Below are positions 1 to 8,120 of a stretch of 64,000 nucleotides of DNA, one piece after another (positions within the stretch are counted from its first letter, which is position 1; every line of letters begins with the position of its first letter). The position numbers were made by a program, and so were the translations under genes. This DNA is from Bacteroides cutis (GTDB lineage Bacteria; Bacteroidota; Bacteroidia; Bacteroidales; Bacteroidaceae). The notes beneath the pieces are model-generated. The model saw nothing but the letters and a program-made list of their open reading frames with translations. It made no database searches and was not told the DNA's origin. Location: the NCBI RefSeq assembly GCF_900241005.1, contig NZ_OEST01000003.1, positions 124,001 to 188,000 on the forward strand, written 5' to 3'.

Positions 1-2
1 TC

Positions 3-1352
3 CATTTTGAACCCAACTGGTATCGGGGCATCGAATATCCTAAAGAACAGGAACGCGGGTATGATTTCAATGAAGATCTGTATGTGCCCGGTTACTTTGA
101 GGTAGATATCAAGAAAGGTGAAAGCATCGTCTTCTCTGCCGGTATTTCCGAAACTTCCCCACGCAAGTTGAAACAGACGTTTGAAGCGGAAGTGGCCGAC
201 CGGACACCGCGTGACAGCTTTTACCACTGTTTAAAAAATTCTGCGCATCAGTTCCACAACAAACAAGGTGAGGAGCATTATATACTTGCGGGATATCCCT
301 GGTTTAAATGTCGTGCCCGTGACTTGTTTATCTCCCTGCCGGGTTTAACTCTGGCTGTAGACGAACAAGATGAGTTTGAAGATGTTATGAAAACAGCGGA
401 AAAGGCTATACGTGATTTCATAGAAGACAAACCGGTAGGATATAAGATTTATGAAATGGAGCATCCTGATGTATTGCTATGGGCCTTATGGGCGTTGCAG
501 CAGTATGCGAAGGAAACTTCCCGTAGCCAATGCCGCCTGAAATATGGCAAGTTGCTGGAAGATATCATGGATTATATTCGTGGTCGCAAACATGATAACC
601 TTTTCTTGCATGAGAACGGTTTGCTTTATACCAATGGAACGGAGAAAGCCGTAACATGGATGAATTCTACAGCTAACGGGCGTCCGGTAATTCCTCGCAC
701 CGGATATATTGTAGAGGTGAATGCTCTGTGGTATAATGCTTTGCGCTTCGTTGCAGATATGGTACGTGAAGGTGAAAACACAATTCTTGCAGATGAACTG
801 GATGCGCAGGCTGAGATTACCGGAAAATCATTTGTGGAGGTCTTCCGTAATGAATACGGTTATCTGTTTGACTATGTAGATGGTTATATGATGGATTGGA
901 GTGTTCGTCCGAATATGATATTTGCCGTTGCTTTCGATTATTCTCCGTTGGATAGGGCACAGAAGAAGCAAGTGCTCGATATCGTGACGAAAGAATTGCT
1001 CACACCGAAAGGTTTGCGTACGTTGAGTCCTAAGAGTGGTGGATATAATCCGAATTATGTCGGTCCCCAAATTCAACGGGATTACGCTTATCATCAGGGT
1101 ACGGCCTGGCCGTGGCTGATGGGATTTTATATGGAGGCCTATTTGCGTATTTATAAGATGAGCGGTATTTCTTTTGTAGAACGTTACTTGATTGGATTTG
1201 AAGATGAAATGACCAGTCACTGCATAAGTTCGCTTCCAGAACTGTTCGATGGCAATCCTCCTTTCAAAGGACGTGGGGCAGTGTCGTTTGCCATGAATAT
1301 AGCAGAAATACTACGTATTTTGAAGTTGTTATCTAAGTATTATAATTCATAA
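3..1352 (+). CDS. Glycogen debranching enzyme, C-terminal part (truncated by window start)
   Basis: The reading frame is open from base 3, so the start lies outside the window; about 449 C-terminal residues are visible. They match the catalytic domain of the bacterial/archaeal glycogen debranching family (amylo-alpha-1,6-glucosidase, (alpha/alpha)6 barrel), which removes alpha-1,6 branch stubs from glycogen or maltodextrins. Visible family signatures are YPWFKCRARDLFISLPGL, where the RD is the region of a catalytic acid, then PRTGYIVEVNALWYNAL, and RDYAYHQGTAWPWL near the C terminus. The usual WGRD reads CRARD here, a mild deviation. The gene is followed after 11 bases by a GT4 glycosyltransferase and then a GH57 protein, so the three form an operon for alpha-glucan turnover, probably cytoplasmic. 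Confidence in the family is high; the exact substrate is inferred. Confidence 0.9.
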   Translation, partial: HFEPNWYRGIEYPKEQERGYDFNEDLYVPGYFEVDIKKGESIVFSAGISETSPRKLKQTFEAEVADRTPRDSFYHCLKNSAHQFHNKQGEEHYILAGYPWFKCRARDLFISLPGLTLAVDEQDEFEDVMKTAEKAIRDFIEDKPVGYKIYEMEHPDVLLWALWALQQYAKETSRSQCRLKYGKLLEDIMDYIRGRKHDNLFLHENGLLYTNGTEKAVTWMNSTANGRPVIPRTGYIVEVNALWYNALRFVADMVREGENTILADELDAQAEITGKSFVEVFRNEYGYLFDYVDGYMMDWSVRPNMIFAVAFDYSPLDRAQKKQVLDIVTKELLTPKGLRTLSPKSGGYNPNYVGPQIQRDYAYHQGTAWPWLMGFYMEAYLRIYKMSGISFVERYLIGFEDEMTSHCISSLPELFDGNPPFKGRGAVSFAMNIAEILRILKLLSKYYNS

Positions 1353-1363
1353 GAGAGGAGGGA

Positions 1364-2638
1364 ATGAAGATGAAAGTTTTAATGTTTGGATGGGAATTTC
1401 CTCCCAAAATATATGGTGGTCTTGCAGTTGCCTCTTACGGTATTACTAAAGGACTGAGTTTGCAGGGTGATATGGATATTACGTTTTGTATGCCCAAGCC
1501 TTGTGGAGATGAAGAAAAGTTCCTGAAGATAATCAGTATGAGCCAGGTACCTATCGTTTGGCGTGATCCTGATTATAATTATCTGCAATCGCGTTTGTGT
1601 AACTGCATGACGCCGGAAGACTATTATTCTCTGCGTGATCATATTTATGCTGATTTTTCTTATATGCACGTCAATGATCTTGGTTGTATGGAGTTTGCCG
1701 GTGGTTATCCGGGAAACCTGCATGAGGAAATTAATAATTTCTCTGTAGTTGCCGGGGTTGTGGCGCGCCAACAGGAGTTTGATATCATTCATGCTCACGA
1801 CTGGTTGACGTATCCTGCCGGCGTACATGCCAAGATGGTGAGTGGTAAACCGCTCTGCATACATGTTCATGCTACAGATTTTGACCGTTCACGTGGAAAA
1901 GTCAATCCTACGGTTTACTCTATGGAGAAAAATGGTATGGATTATGCCGACTGCATTATGTGCGTATCCGAACTGACCCGCCGTACGGTTATCAATGAGT
2001 ATCATCAGGATCCGAGAAAGGTGTTTGCCATGCATAACGCTGTTTATCCGCTTTCACAGGAATATCAGGATATTCCTCGTCCGGAACATTCTAAAGAGAA
2101 GGTAGTGACATTCCTTGGACGTATCACTATGCAGAAAGGACCGGAGTATTTTGTGGAAGCTGCTGCAATGGTGTTGCAACGTACACGTAATATCCGTTTT
2201 GTAATGGCGGGTTCGGGCGATATGCTCGACGCCATGATTAATTTGGCTGCTGAGAGAGGTATTGCCGATCGTTTCCATTTCCCGGGTTTTATGAAAGGTA
2301 AACAAGTATATGAAGTTTATAAGAATAGTGATGTATTCGTTATGCCTTCTGTCTCCGAACCTTTCGGTATTGCTCCACTGGAAGCTATGCAATGTGGAAC
2401 TCCTTCGATCATATCTAAACAGTCGGGGTGTGGTGAGATCCTTGATAAGGTGATTAAGACCGATTATTGGGATATTCACGCTATGGCGGATGCTATCTAC
2501 TCCATCTGTAACAATCCGTCTCTCTTCCATTATCTACAGGAGGAAGGTAAAAAAGAAGTGGATGGAATTACTTGGGAAAAAGTCGGTCTGAAAATCCGTG
2601 CCCTCTATGAGGATGTGTTAAGAAACTATGGTAAATAA
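1364..2638 (+). CDS. GT4-family glycosyltransferase (glycogen/alpha-glucan synthesis candidate)
   Basis: This 424-residue protein has the GT-B fold of GT4 retaining glycosyltransferases. The N-terminal Rossmann domain starts FGWEFPPKIYGGLAVASYG, with the GGLA loop typical of nucleotide-sugar glycogen synthases and GT4 enzymes, followed by FDIIHAHDWLTYPAG. The C-terminal domain opens with FLGRITMQKGPEYFVEAA and carries the E-x7-E motif in SEPFGIAPLEAM near residues 328-342. A purine-rich GAGAGGAGGG lies just before the ATG. Since the GT5-type protein at 5732-6553 is only half length, this full-length enzyme is the better candidate for the polymerising transferase of the locus; that role is inferred. 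It sits between the debranching enzyme and the GH57 protein in one operon. Confidence 0.85.
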   Translation: MKMKVLMFGWEFPPKIYGGLAVASYGITKGLSLQGDMDITFCMPKPCGDEEKFLKIISMSQVPIVWRDPDYNYLQSRLCNCMTPEDYYSLRDHIYADFSYMHVNDLGCMEFAGGYPGNLHEEINNFSVVAGVVARQQEFDIIHAHDWLTYPAGVHAKMVSGKPLCIHVHATDFDRSRGKVNPTVYSMEKNGMDYADCIMCVSELTRRTVINEYHQDPRKVFAMHNAVYPLSQEYQDIPRPEHSKEKVVTFLGRITMQKGPEYFVEAAAMVLQRTRNIRFVMAGSGDMLDAMINLAAERGIADRFHFPGFMKGKQVYEVYKNSDVFVMPSVSEPFGIAPLEAMQCGTPSIISKQSGCGEILDKVIKTDYWDIHAMADAIYSICNNPSLFHYLQEEGKKEVDGITWEKVGLKIRALYEDVLRNYGK

Positions 2639-2655
2639 CAAAACAATAATTGAAA

Positions 2656-4062
2656 ATGAGAACGATCTGTCTTTATTTTGAAATACATCAAATTATACAT
2701 CTGAAACGTTATCGTTTCTTTGATATAGGTACTAATCATTATTATTATGATGATTATACCAACGAAACCAGCATCAATGAAGTTGCTGAACGTTCTTACA
2801 TACCTGCTCTGAGTACGCTTATCGAGATGGTGAAGAATTCGGGAGGTGCGTTTAAAGTTGCTTTGTCAATTTCTGGTGTAGCATTGGAACAGCTTGAGAT
2901 TCATGCTCCTGCTGTTGTTGACTTGTTGCATCAGCTGAACGATACGGGCTGTTGCGAATTCTTGGCTGAACCTTATTCTCACGGCCTTTCTTCTTTGGCT
3001 AACGAAGATTGTTTCAAGGAAGAAGTGATGCGTCAGAGTGCAAAGATGAAGCAAATGTTTGGCAAGGCTCCGAAGGTATTCCGTAACTCCAGTTTGATTT
3101 ATAATGATGAAATTGGAGCTGTCGTGGCCAGTATGGGGTTCAAAGGTATGCTGACTGAAGGTGCCAAGCATGTGTTGGGTTGGAAGAGCCCGCATTATGT
3201 ATATCATTGTAATATGAATTCTAATTTGAAGTTGTTGTTGCGCGATTTCAAGTTGTCCGATGATATCAGTTTGCGTTTCTCCAATTCTGAATGGAACGAA
3301 TATCCTTTGTTTGCCGATAAGTATATCAGTTGGATTGATGCATTACCCCAGGAAGAACAGGTCATTAATATTTTTATGGAACTTTGTGCACTGGGTATGT
3401 CTCAGCCTTTGTCTTCCAATATCCTGGAGTTCTTGAAAGCATTGCCGGTATGTGCTAAGGAAAAGGGCATTACGTTCTCTACTCCGACAGAGATTGTTAC
3501 GAAGTTGAAGTCGGTTTCTGCATTGGATGTGCCGTATCCGATGTCTTGGGTGGACGAAGAAAGAGATACCAGTTGTTGGTTGGGTAACGTAATGCAACGT
3601 GAAGCTTTCAATAAATTATATAGTGTGGCTGAACGTGTACATCTCTGCGATGACCGCCGTATCAAGCAAGACTGGGATTATTTGCAGGCAAGTAATAATT
3701 TCCGTTTCATGACGACCAAGAATAGTGGTGTAGGTTTAAATCGTGGCATTTATGAATCTCCTTACGATGCCTTTACTAATTATATGAATATTTTGGGTGA
3801 TTTCATCAAACGGGTTGATTCTCTTTATCCGGTGGATATTGATAATGAAGAATTGAATGCTTTGTTGACTACTATCAAAAATCAGGGTGATGAAATCGAA
3901 GAGTTACATAAAGAACTGGAAAAGGCCCAGAGTAAGTTGGATAAAGAGAAGGTAACGGAAAAGAAAAAAGAAACTAAAGCACCGGCAAAGGTTACTGTTG
4001 CAAAGAAACCTGCAACGAAGAAGCCGGTAGCAAAGAAACAGGCTGCAAAGAAAGAGGCATAA
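2656..4062 (+). CDS. GH57-family glycoside hydrolase with lysine/alanine-rich tail
   Basis: About 468 residues. The N-terminal 290 or so match GH57 alpha-amylase/4-alpha-glucanotransferase-type proteins: the start ICLYFEIHQ, then CEFLAEPYSHGLSSL, and FRNSSLIYNDEIG where the family places active-site residues. After residue 400 there is a short coiled coil (NQGDEIEELHKELEKAQSKL), then a basic low-complexity tail of repeated AKK/PAKK units reminiscent of bacterial histone H1-like tails. The ATG at 2656 is preferred over an in-frame TTG at 2650. It is third in the operon and ends 20 bases before a strong terminator. It is expected to cleave or transfer alpha-1,4-glucan; family placement is good, exact reaction unknown. 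Confidence 0.85.
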   Translation: MRTICLYFEIHQIIHLKRYRFFDIGTNHYYYDDYTNETSINEVAERSYIPALSTLIEMVKNSGGAFKVALSISGVALEQLEIHAPAVVDLLHQLNDTGCCEFLAEPYSHGLSSLANEDCFKEEVMRQSAKMKQMFGKAPKVFRNSSLIYNDEIGAVVASMGFKGMLTEGAKHVLGWKSPHYVYHCNMNSNLKLLLRDFKLSDDISLRFSNSEWNEYPLFADKYISWIDALPQEEQVINIFMELCALGMSQPLSSNILEFLKALPVCAKEKGITFSTPTEIVTKLKSVSALDVPYPMSWVDEERDTSCWLGNVMQREAFNKLYSVAERVHLCDDRRIKQDWDYLQASNNFRFMTTKNSGVGLNRGIYESPYDAFTNYMNILGDFIKRVDSLYPVDIDNEELNALLTTIKNQGDEIEELHKELEKAQSKLDKEKVTEKKKETKAPAKVTVAKKPATKKPVAKKQAAKKEA

Positions 4063-4082
4063 GAAAGTCGTGATTATGCAAT

Positions 4083-4128
4083 AAAAAAGTCTCCCGCTCC
4101 ATTTTTAAGGGCGGGAGACTTTTTTATT
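4083..4128. terminator. Bidirectional intrinsic terminator
   Basis: A stem of AAAAGTCTCCCGC and GCGGGAGACTTTTTT with a short loop and T runs on both strands. It lies between the plus-strand glycan operon and the convergent DUF4270 gene and can serve both. Confidence 0.9.
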
Positions 4129-4147
4129 GATGATGAGGATATGAGAA

Positions 4148-5707
4148 TTATTTGTTGAAACTTGTATAGGTAACTTCTAGTTCCAGATAACTACCCCCTT
4201 TTTCCGGATTTCCTCCTTGTAATTTGGTGTAAGCGGGTTTTAAATCATTTTGAATTCCAGTCATTGTTGGATTACTTTGGTTGGATGTATCGTAAGTTAC
4301 ACTGACAGGAACAAGCAATACTTTATCCCAATCCTTATTTTCCACTGCCCATACTTCTTTTTCCCACTTCTCTTCGTCCCAAGCGGCACCGGCTTTTTCT
4401 TTTGCTGTTTGTTTAGCTGCTTTCTTTTCGTTGATACAGGTTGTTACTAAACGGGCAATATTCCTAAACGTATATTGGTTGGTTGCAACATTATTGTGAG
4501 TAGCAATAAATGAAGTTATATTGTCTGTGAGCTTATTATCCTCAAAGAAGGTAGCTAAATCTTTCTTGCGGAGTAATAGGACAGTTTCCGGGGCACTCAT
4601 ACTAAACTTATTACTGGTTTCTTGATTGTAATTAGTGAAAGTCAGTTTCACGGCATTAAGCGTGTCGTTCGTAAGTGCATCATGTATCTGATCGTAAGGC
4701 ATGGTAGCTTGCGTGAATATTCCGGCAGGAGATTTAAGATAAGTATGCCCCTCTTCCTTTATTCGTTCCTCAAGTAAATCTGAATTTTTAAATTGATTGG
4801 CTTGAATTACTTCTTTTGTGGAAGCAAATACAGTAGCCATACTATAATATAACGAATCCGTTCCGTCTTTTTTCAGAAGTTTTGCACCGGAGTCGTCTAC
4901 ATAGTGAAAACGGAATTGCATCTGCAAAGCTACTTGATCTACATAAAGGATTGTTCCGTCACCATAATCGGTTTTGATATATACACCTTTCAATACGTTG
5001 TTGATAAAAGCCTCCGAATTGGCAAAATATTCAGGATGCTTTCTGCTCAGATGTAATATCTCATTGCCGTATACGGTATCTAATGGAAGTGTGATATTAG
5101 GGTAGAAAATCTTATTCTTGTTTGAATCTGTCGCATTTCTTACGGAGTCGGGCACGGACGTGTCGTATGCCGTATATGCTTTATGCAGATTGAAATAACC
5201 CGTTTTAAAATTAGGCTTGACTTCTTTGTTGCCGTAATATTCTGTCGGGTCAATATCGGTATAACGATTTTTATCAAGTTTACTATCCAGTTCATATACG
5301 CCAATTCTACATGCATTCAGCGAATCTCCAAACCAGGTTGAATAGTAAATTGCCAATTGGATGGAAACGACTGTATCACCGGCCATGATACCCGTATGAG
5401 TCTTGTCATTATATACTTCCGGAAATGTGAAGTTGTCCGTACAGTTCAACTCAGTAAGGAAACTGGCTTCGTAATTGCCAAACTTATCAGCAGAAGTATC
5501 GGTGAACTTTCCTACATAACCGGTACTCGTTTTGGCATAGACTCTCCCTGCGGGATAGGAGTTGGTTATTACATTAAAAGTTGTAGTTTCCGCTTTAATA
5601 CCATCTGAATCGGGTAACATACCCATGCCCAGTGTTCCGGTGTTGTCATCACAACTAAAGAGAGTCAGGAATGCCAAAAGCAATATTCCCAGATATCTTA
5701 CTTTCAT
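4148..5707 (-). CDS. DUF4270 family lipoprotein
   Basis: This 519-residue protein has a lipoprotein signal: a short basic start, a hydrophobic run and a lipobox ending LFSC with Cys19 as the acylation site. The mature part is rich in Asn, Thr, Asp and Tyr, as in extracytoplasmic beta-rich Bacteroidota proteins. The N terminus after the Cys (DDNTGTLGMGMLPDSDGIK) and the overall length agree with DUF4270, a family I recall as often lying beside the short glycogen synthase gene. It begins 24 bases after the end of that gene, so the two are co-transcribed. The function is unknown; a cell-surface or periplasmic role is inferred from the lipobox. Confidence 0.8.
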   Translation of the reverse strand: MKVRYLGILLLAFLTLFSCDDNTGTLGMGMLPDSDGIKAETTTFNVITNSYPAGRVYAKTSTGYVGKFTDTSADKFGNYEASFLTELNCTDNFTFPEVYNDKTHTGIMAGDTVVSIQLAIYYSTWFGDSLNACRIGVYELDSKLDKNRYTDIDPTEYYGNKEVKPNFKTGYFNLHKAYTAYDTSVPDSVRNATDSNKNKIFYPNITLPLDTVYGNEILHLSRKHPEYFANSEAFINNVLKGVYIKTDYGDGTILYVDQVALQMQFRFHYVDDSGAKLLKKDGTDSLYYSMATVFASTKEVIQANQFKNSDLLEERIKEEGHTYLKSPAGIFTQATMPYDQIHDALTNDTLNAVKLTFTNYNQETSNKFSMSAPETVLLLRKKDLATFFEDNKLTDNITSFIATHNNVATNQYTFRNIARLVTTCINEKKAAKQTAKEKAGAAWDEEKWEKEVWAVENKDWDKVLLVPVSVTYDTSNQSNPTMTGIQNDLKPAYTKLQGGNPEKGGSYLELEVTYTSFNK

Positions 5708-5731
5708 AATTTTTTGTCTTGAATCAATTTA

Positions 5732-6553
5732 TTATTGTTCTATTTCCCCAATCTTGTCGTAGAAGTCGTTGCAGGCATCTGCGAAATTCTCGGGAGATTG
5801 ATAATCCAAAATTAATTTTCCTGATTTGCGGGCGTATTCCAGGACTTCTTCGTTGATATGTTCGCTTTGCTGAATTACACCGTCAGAGAAGTCAATAGCT
5901 AGTTTGCAGAGAGCGGTATAGTTAATCGGTTCTTTCAAATTGGCAATATCTTTCTTGGTAATACCTTTCAGCATCAATTTACTGGTAAAATCAGGATGGA
6001 AAGATTGCTTGAAATCATTATCGTAGAGCGAAAAGATAACTTTTGCATCTCTGAAAGAAGGTTCATCTTTATAGGCTTTCTTGATGTACAAGGGGGCTAA
6101 AGCCGTCATCCAACCATGGCAGTGGATAACATCCGGACACCAACGGAGTTTTTTTACCGTTTCCAGAACGCCACGAGCGTAGAAGATGGCACGCGCGTCA
6201 TTGTCTTCATATTCAACACCATTTTCATCGGTAACCTGCAGGCGGTTCTGGAAATAGTCATCATTATCAATGAAATAGACCTGCATACGTGCAGATTGAA
6301 TGGAAGCTACTTTAATAATCAGCGGGTGGTCGGTATCATCGATGATAAGATTCATGCCGGAGAGACGTATCACTTCATGCAGCTGGTTTCTGCGTTCATT
6401 GATGTTTCCCCATTTGGGCATAAATGTTCTGATTTCTCTGCCTTTTTCTTGAATTGCCTGAGGCAGATTTCTGCCCACAAGGGACATTTCGGTTTCTGAA
6501 ACGTAAGGGGTAATTTCTTGTGTTATAAATAATACCTTGTTCGCTTTTGTCAT
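5732..6553 (-). CDS. Half-length GT5-type glycogen/starch synthase domain protein
   Basis: 273 residues resembling only the N-terminal GT5 catalytic domain of glycogen/starch synthase; full enzymes are about 480 residues with two Rossmann domains. Recognisable parts are KVLFITQEITPYV at the start, GREIRTFMPKWG, and DVIHCHGWMTALAPLYIKK. Two things are missing: the N-terminal KxGGL motif that contacts ADP-glucose (the place reads SETEMSLVGRNL), and the entire C-terminal domain. It ends in a normal stop with no frameshift, so the short form looks intact. A non-catalytic, regulatory or partner role is possible. It heads an operon with the DUF4270 lipoprotein and has a -7 promoter element at 6579-6586. 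Confidence 0.75.
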   Translation of the reverse strand: MTKANKVLFITQEITPYVSETEMSLVGRNLPQAIQEKGREIRTFMPKWGNINERRNQLHEVIRLSGMNLIIDDTDHPLIIKVASIQSARMQVYFIDNDDYFQNRLQVTDENGVEYEDNDARAIFYARGVLETVKKLRWCPDVIHCHGWMTALAPLYIKKAYKDEPSFRDAKVIFSLYDNDFKQSFHPDFTSKLMLKGITKKDIANLKEPINYTALCKLAIDFSDGVIQQSEHINEEVLEYARKSGKLILDYQSPENFADACNDFYDKIGEIEQ

Positions 6554-6578
6554 AATAACAATGTTCTCAATTATTCTG

Positions 6579-6586
6579 CAAAGATA
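6579..6586 (-). promoter_or_regulatory. Putative -7 promoter element for GT5/DUF4270 operon
   Basis: On the minus strand this reads TATCTTTG, a match to the Bacteroides -7 consensus TAnnTTTG. The -33 element is not clear; the nearest candidate is TTG within 6609-6612. Confidence 0.6.
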
Positions 6587-6800
6587 TAAAAAAAATCGGG
6601 CAATAAAGCAAGCAGACCTTGCTTATAATTCCTTATGAATTGTTAACCGCTTGTTTATCAGGTATAAATGAGGAAGGGCGATTACTTTCGCAAGTACTAA
6701 CTTTTGCATAAATTTATGATATTTCTTCTTTATATGGTAAATAATGGTTTATTTTGCACCGCTTTTGCAAATAACTAAGTTATTATACAACCAATTTAAA

Positions 6801-7646
6801 ATGAAAATAGTACATACTATCAAGGACTTGCAGGCCGGACTTTCGACTTTGAGAGCCCAGGGTAAAAAGGTAGGTCTGGTACCTACGATGGGAGCCTTGC
6901 ATGCCGGTCATGCCTCATTGGTGAAACGTTGTGTGGCAGAGAATGACGTCGCTGTGGTAAGTGTTTTTGTAAACCCGACTCAGTTTAATGACAAGAATGA
7001 TTTGGTGAAGTATCCTCGTACATTGGAAGCTGATTGCCGTTTATTGGAAGAATGTGGAACCGCTTTTGTCTTTGCGCCTTCTGCTGAGGAGATGTATCCG
7101 GAACCGGATACCAGACAGTTCAGTTACGCTCCGTTAGATACAGTGATGGAGGGAATATTTCGTCCCGGACATTTCAATGGAGTTTGCCAGATTGTGAGTA
7201 AACTGTTTGATGCGGTGCGTCCCGATCGCGCATATTTCGGAGAGAAGGATTTTCAACAATTGGCTATTATCCGTGAAATGGTTCGCCAGATGAAATTTCC
7301 TTTGGAGATTGTGGGTTGTCCTATTGTTCGTGAGAAGGATGGTTTGGCTTTGAGTAGCCGCAATGCCCTTTTGTCTACTGAAGAACGTAAAAATGCTTTA
7401 AAAATATCGCAGACTTTATTTGAAAGTCGTACCTTTGCGACTTCGCATACGGTGGCTGAGACACAGAAGTTTGTGGAAGATGCCATTGCGGCCGCTCCCG
7501 GTTTGCGATTGGAGTATTTCGAATTGGTGGATGGCAATACTTTGCAGAGAATTGCCAATTGGGAAGATACTACTTATGCTGTGGGATGTATCACGGTGTT
7601 CTGTGGAGATGTTCGTTTGATTGATAATATCAAATATAAAGAATAA
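6801..7646 (+). CDS. panC: Pantoate--beta-alanine ligase
   Basis: 281 residues. It joins pantoate and beta-alanine with ATP to make pantothenate in the cytoplasm. Diagnostic motifs are [14 protein letters not shown] (HIGH-type ATP site), [19 protein letters not shown] and the LSSRNALL loop. The start at 6801 ([10 protein letters not shown]) is chosen because the family begins with this strand; the in-frame extension upstream is not conserved-looking. The gene lies 24 bases before panD, the enzyme that makes its beta-alanine substrate, so the pair is an operon. The pantothenate kinase coaW sits 37 kb away in the same window. Confidence 0.97.
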   Translation: MKIVHTIKDLQAGLSTLRAQGKKVGLVPTMGALHAGHASLVKRCVAENDVAVVSVFVNPTQFNDKNDLVKYPRTLEADCRLLEECGTAFVFAPSAEEMYPEPDTRQFSYAPLDTVMEGIFRPGHFNGVCQIVSKLFDAVRPDRAYFGEKDFQQLAIIREMVRQMKFPLEIVGCPIVREKDGLALSSRNALLSTEERKNALKISQTLFESRTFATSHTVAETQKFVEDAIAAAPGLRLEYFELVDGNTLQRIANWEDTTYAVGCITVFCGDVRLIDNIKYKE

Positions 7647-7670
7647 TAACCCTCAAAAAGAGCTAATCTT

Positions 7671-8024
7671 ATGATGATTGAAGTGTTGAAGTCGAAAATT
7701 CACTGTGCCCGCGTCACGGAAGCTAACCTGAATTATATGGGTAGCATCACGATTGATGAGGATTTGATGGATGCAGCCAATATGATTGCCGGTGAAAAGG
7801 TTTACATTGCCGACAATAATAATGGCGAACGTTTTGAAACATATATAATTAAAGGTGAACGCGGTTCGGGTAAGATTTGTTTGAATGGTGCTGCAGCTCG
7901 TAAGGTTCAACCGGATGATATCGTTATTATCATGTCTTATGCATTGATGGATTTTGAAGAAGCCAAATCGTTTAAACCGACAGTGATTTTCCCAGATCCG
8001 GTAACAAATAAGGTGGTGAAGTAA
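7671..8024 (+). CDS. panD: Aspartate 1-decarboxylase (pyruvoyl-dependent)
   Basis: 117 residues, the normal length for the proenzyme. It decarboxylates L-aspartate to beta-alanine for PanC. The self-cleavage site is visible as YMGSITID: cleavage between Gly24 and Ser25 turns the serine into the pyruvoyl group. The early Lys9 and the conserved Tyr22 before the cleavage site agree with the family. Two adjacent ATG codons (7671 and 7674) could start it; the first keeps Ser at position 25. A terminator follows within 30 bases. Confidence 0.97.
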   Translation: MMIEVLKSKIHCARVTEANLNYMGSITIDEDLMDAANMIAGEKVYIADNNNGERFETYIIKGERGSGKICLNGAAARKVQPDDIVIIMSYALMDFEEAKSFKPTVIFPDPVTNKVVK

Positions 8025-8047
8025 AGTCTTTGGAGAAATATACAAAA

Positions 8048-8091
8048 AAGAAACCCCGTCTGTACAAGAGTGTAGCAGGCGGGGTTTTTGT
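8048..8091. terminator. Bidirectional intrinsic terminator
   Basis: The stem AAACCCCGTC/GGCGGGGTTT encloses about 20 bases, with A-rich and T-rich flanks. It separates panD from the convergent NfnAB gene. Confidence 0.85.
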
Positions 8092-8120
8092 TTGTATAGA
8101 GGGATATACGCTTTTGTTGT

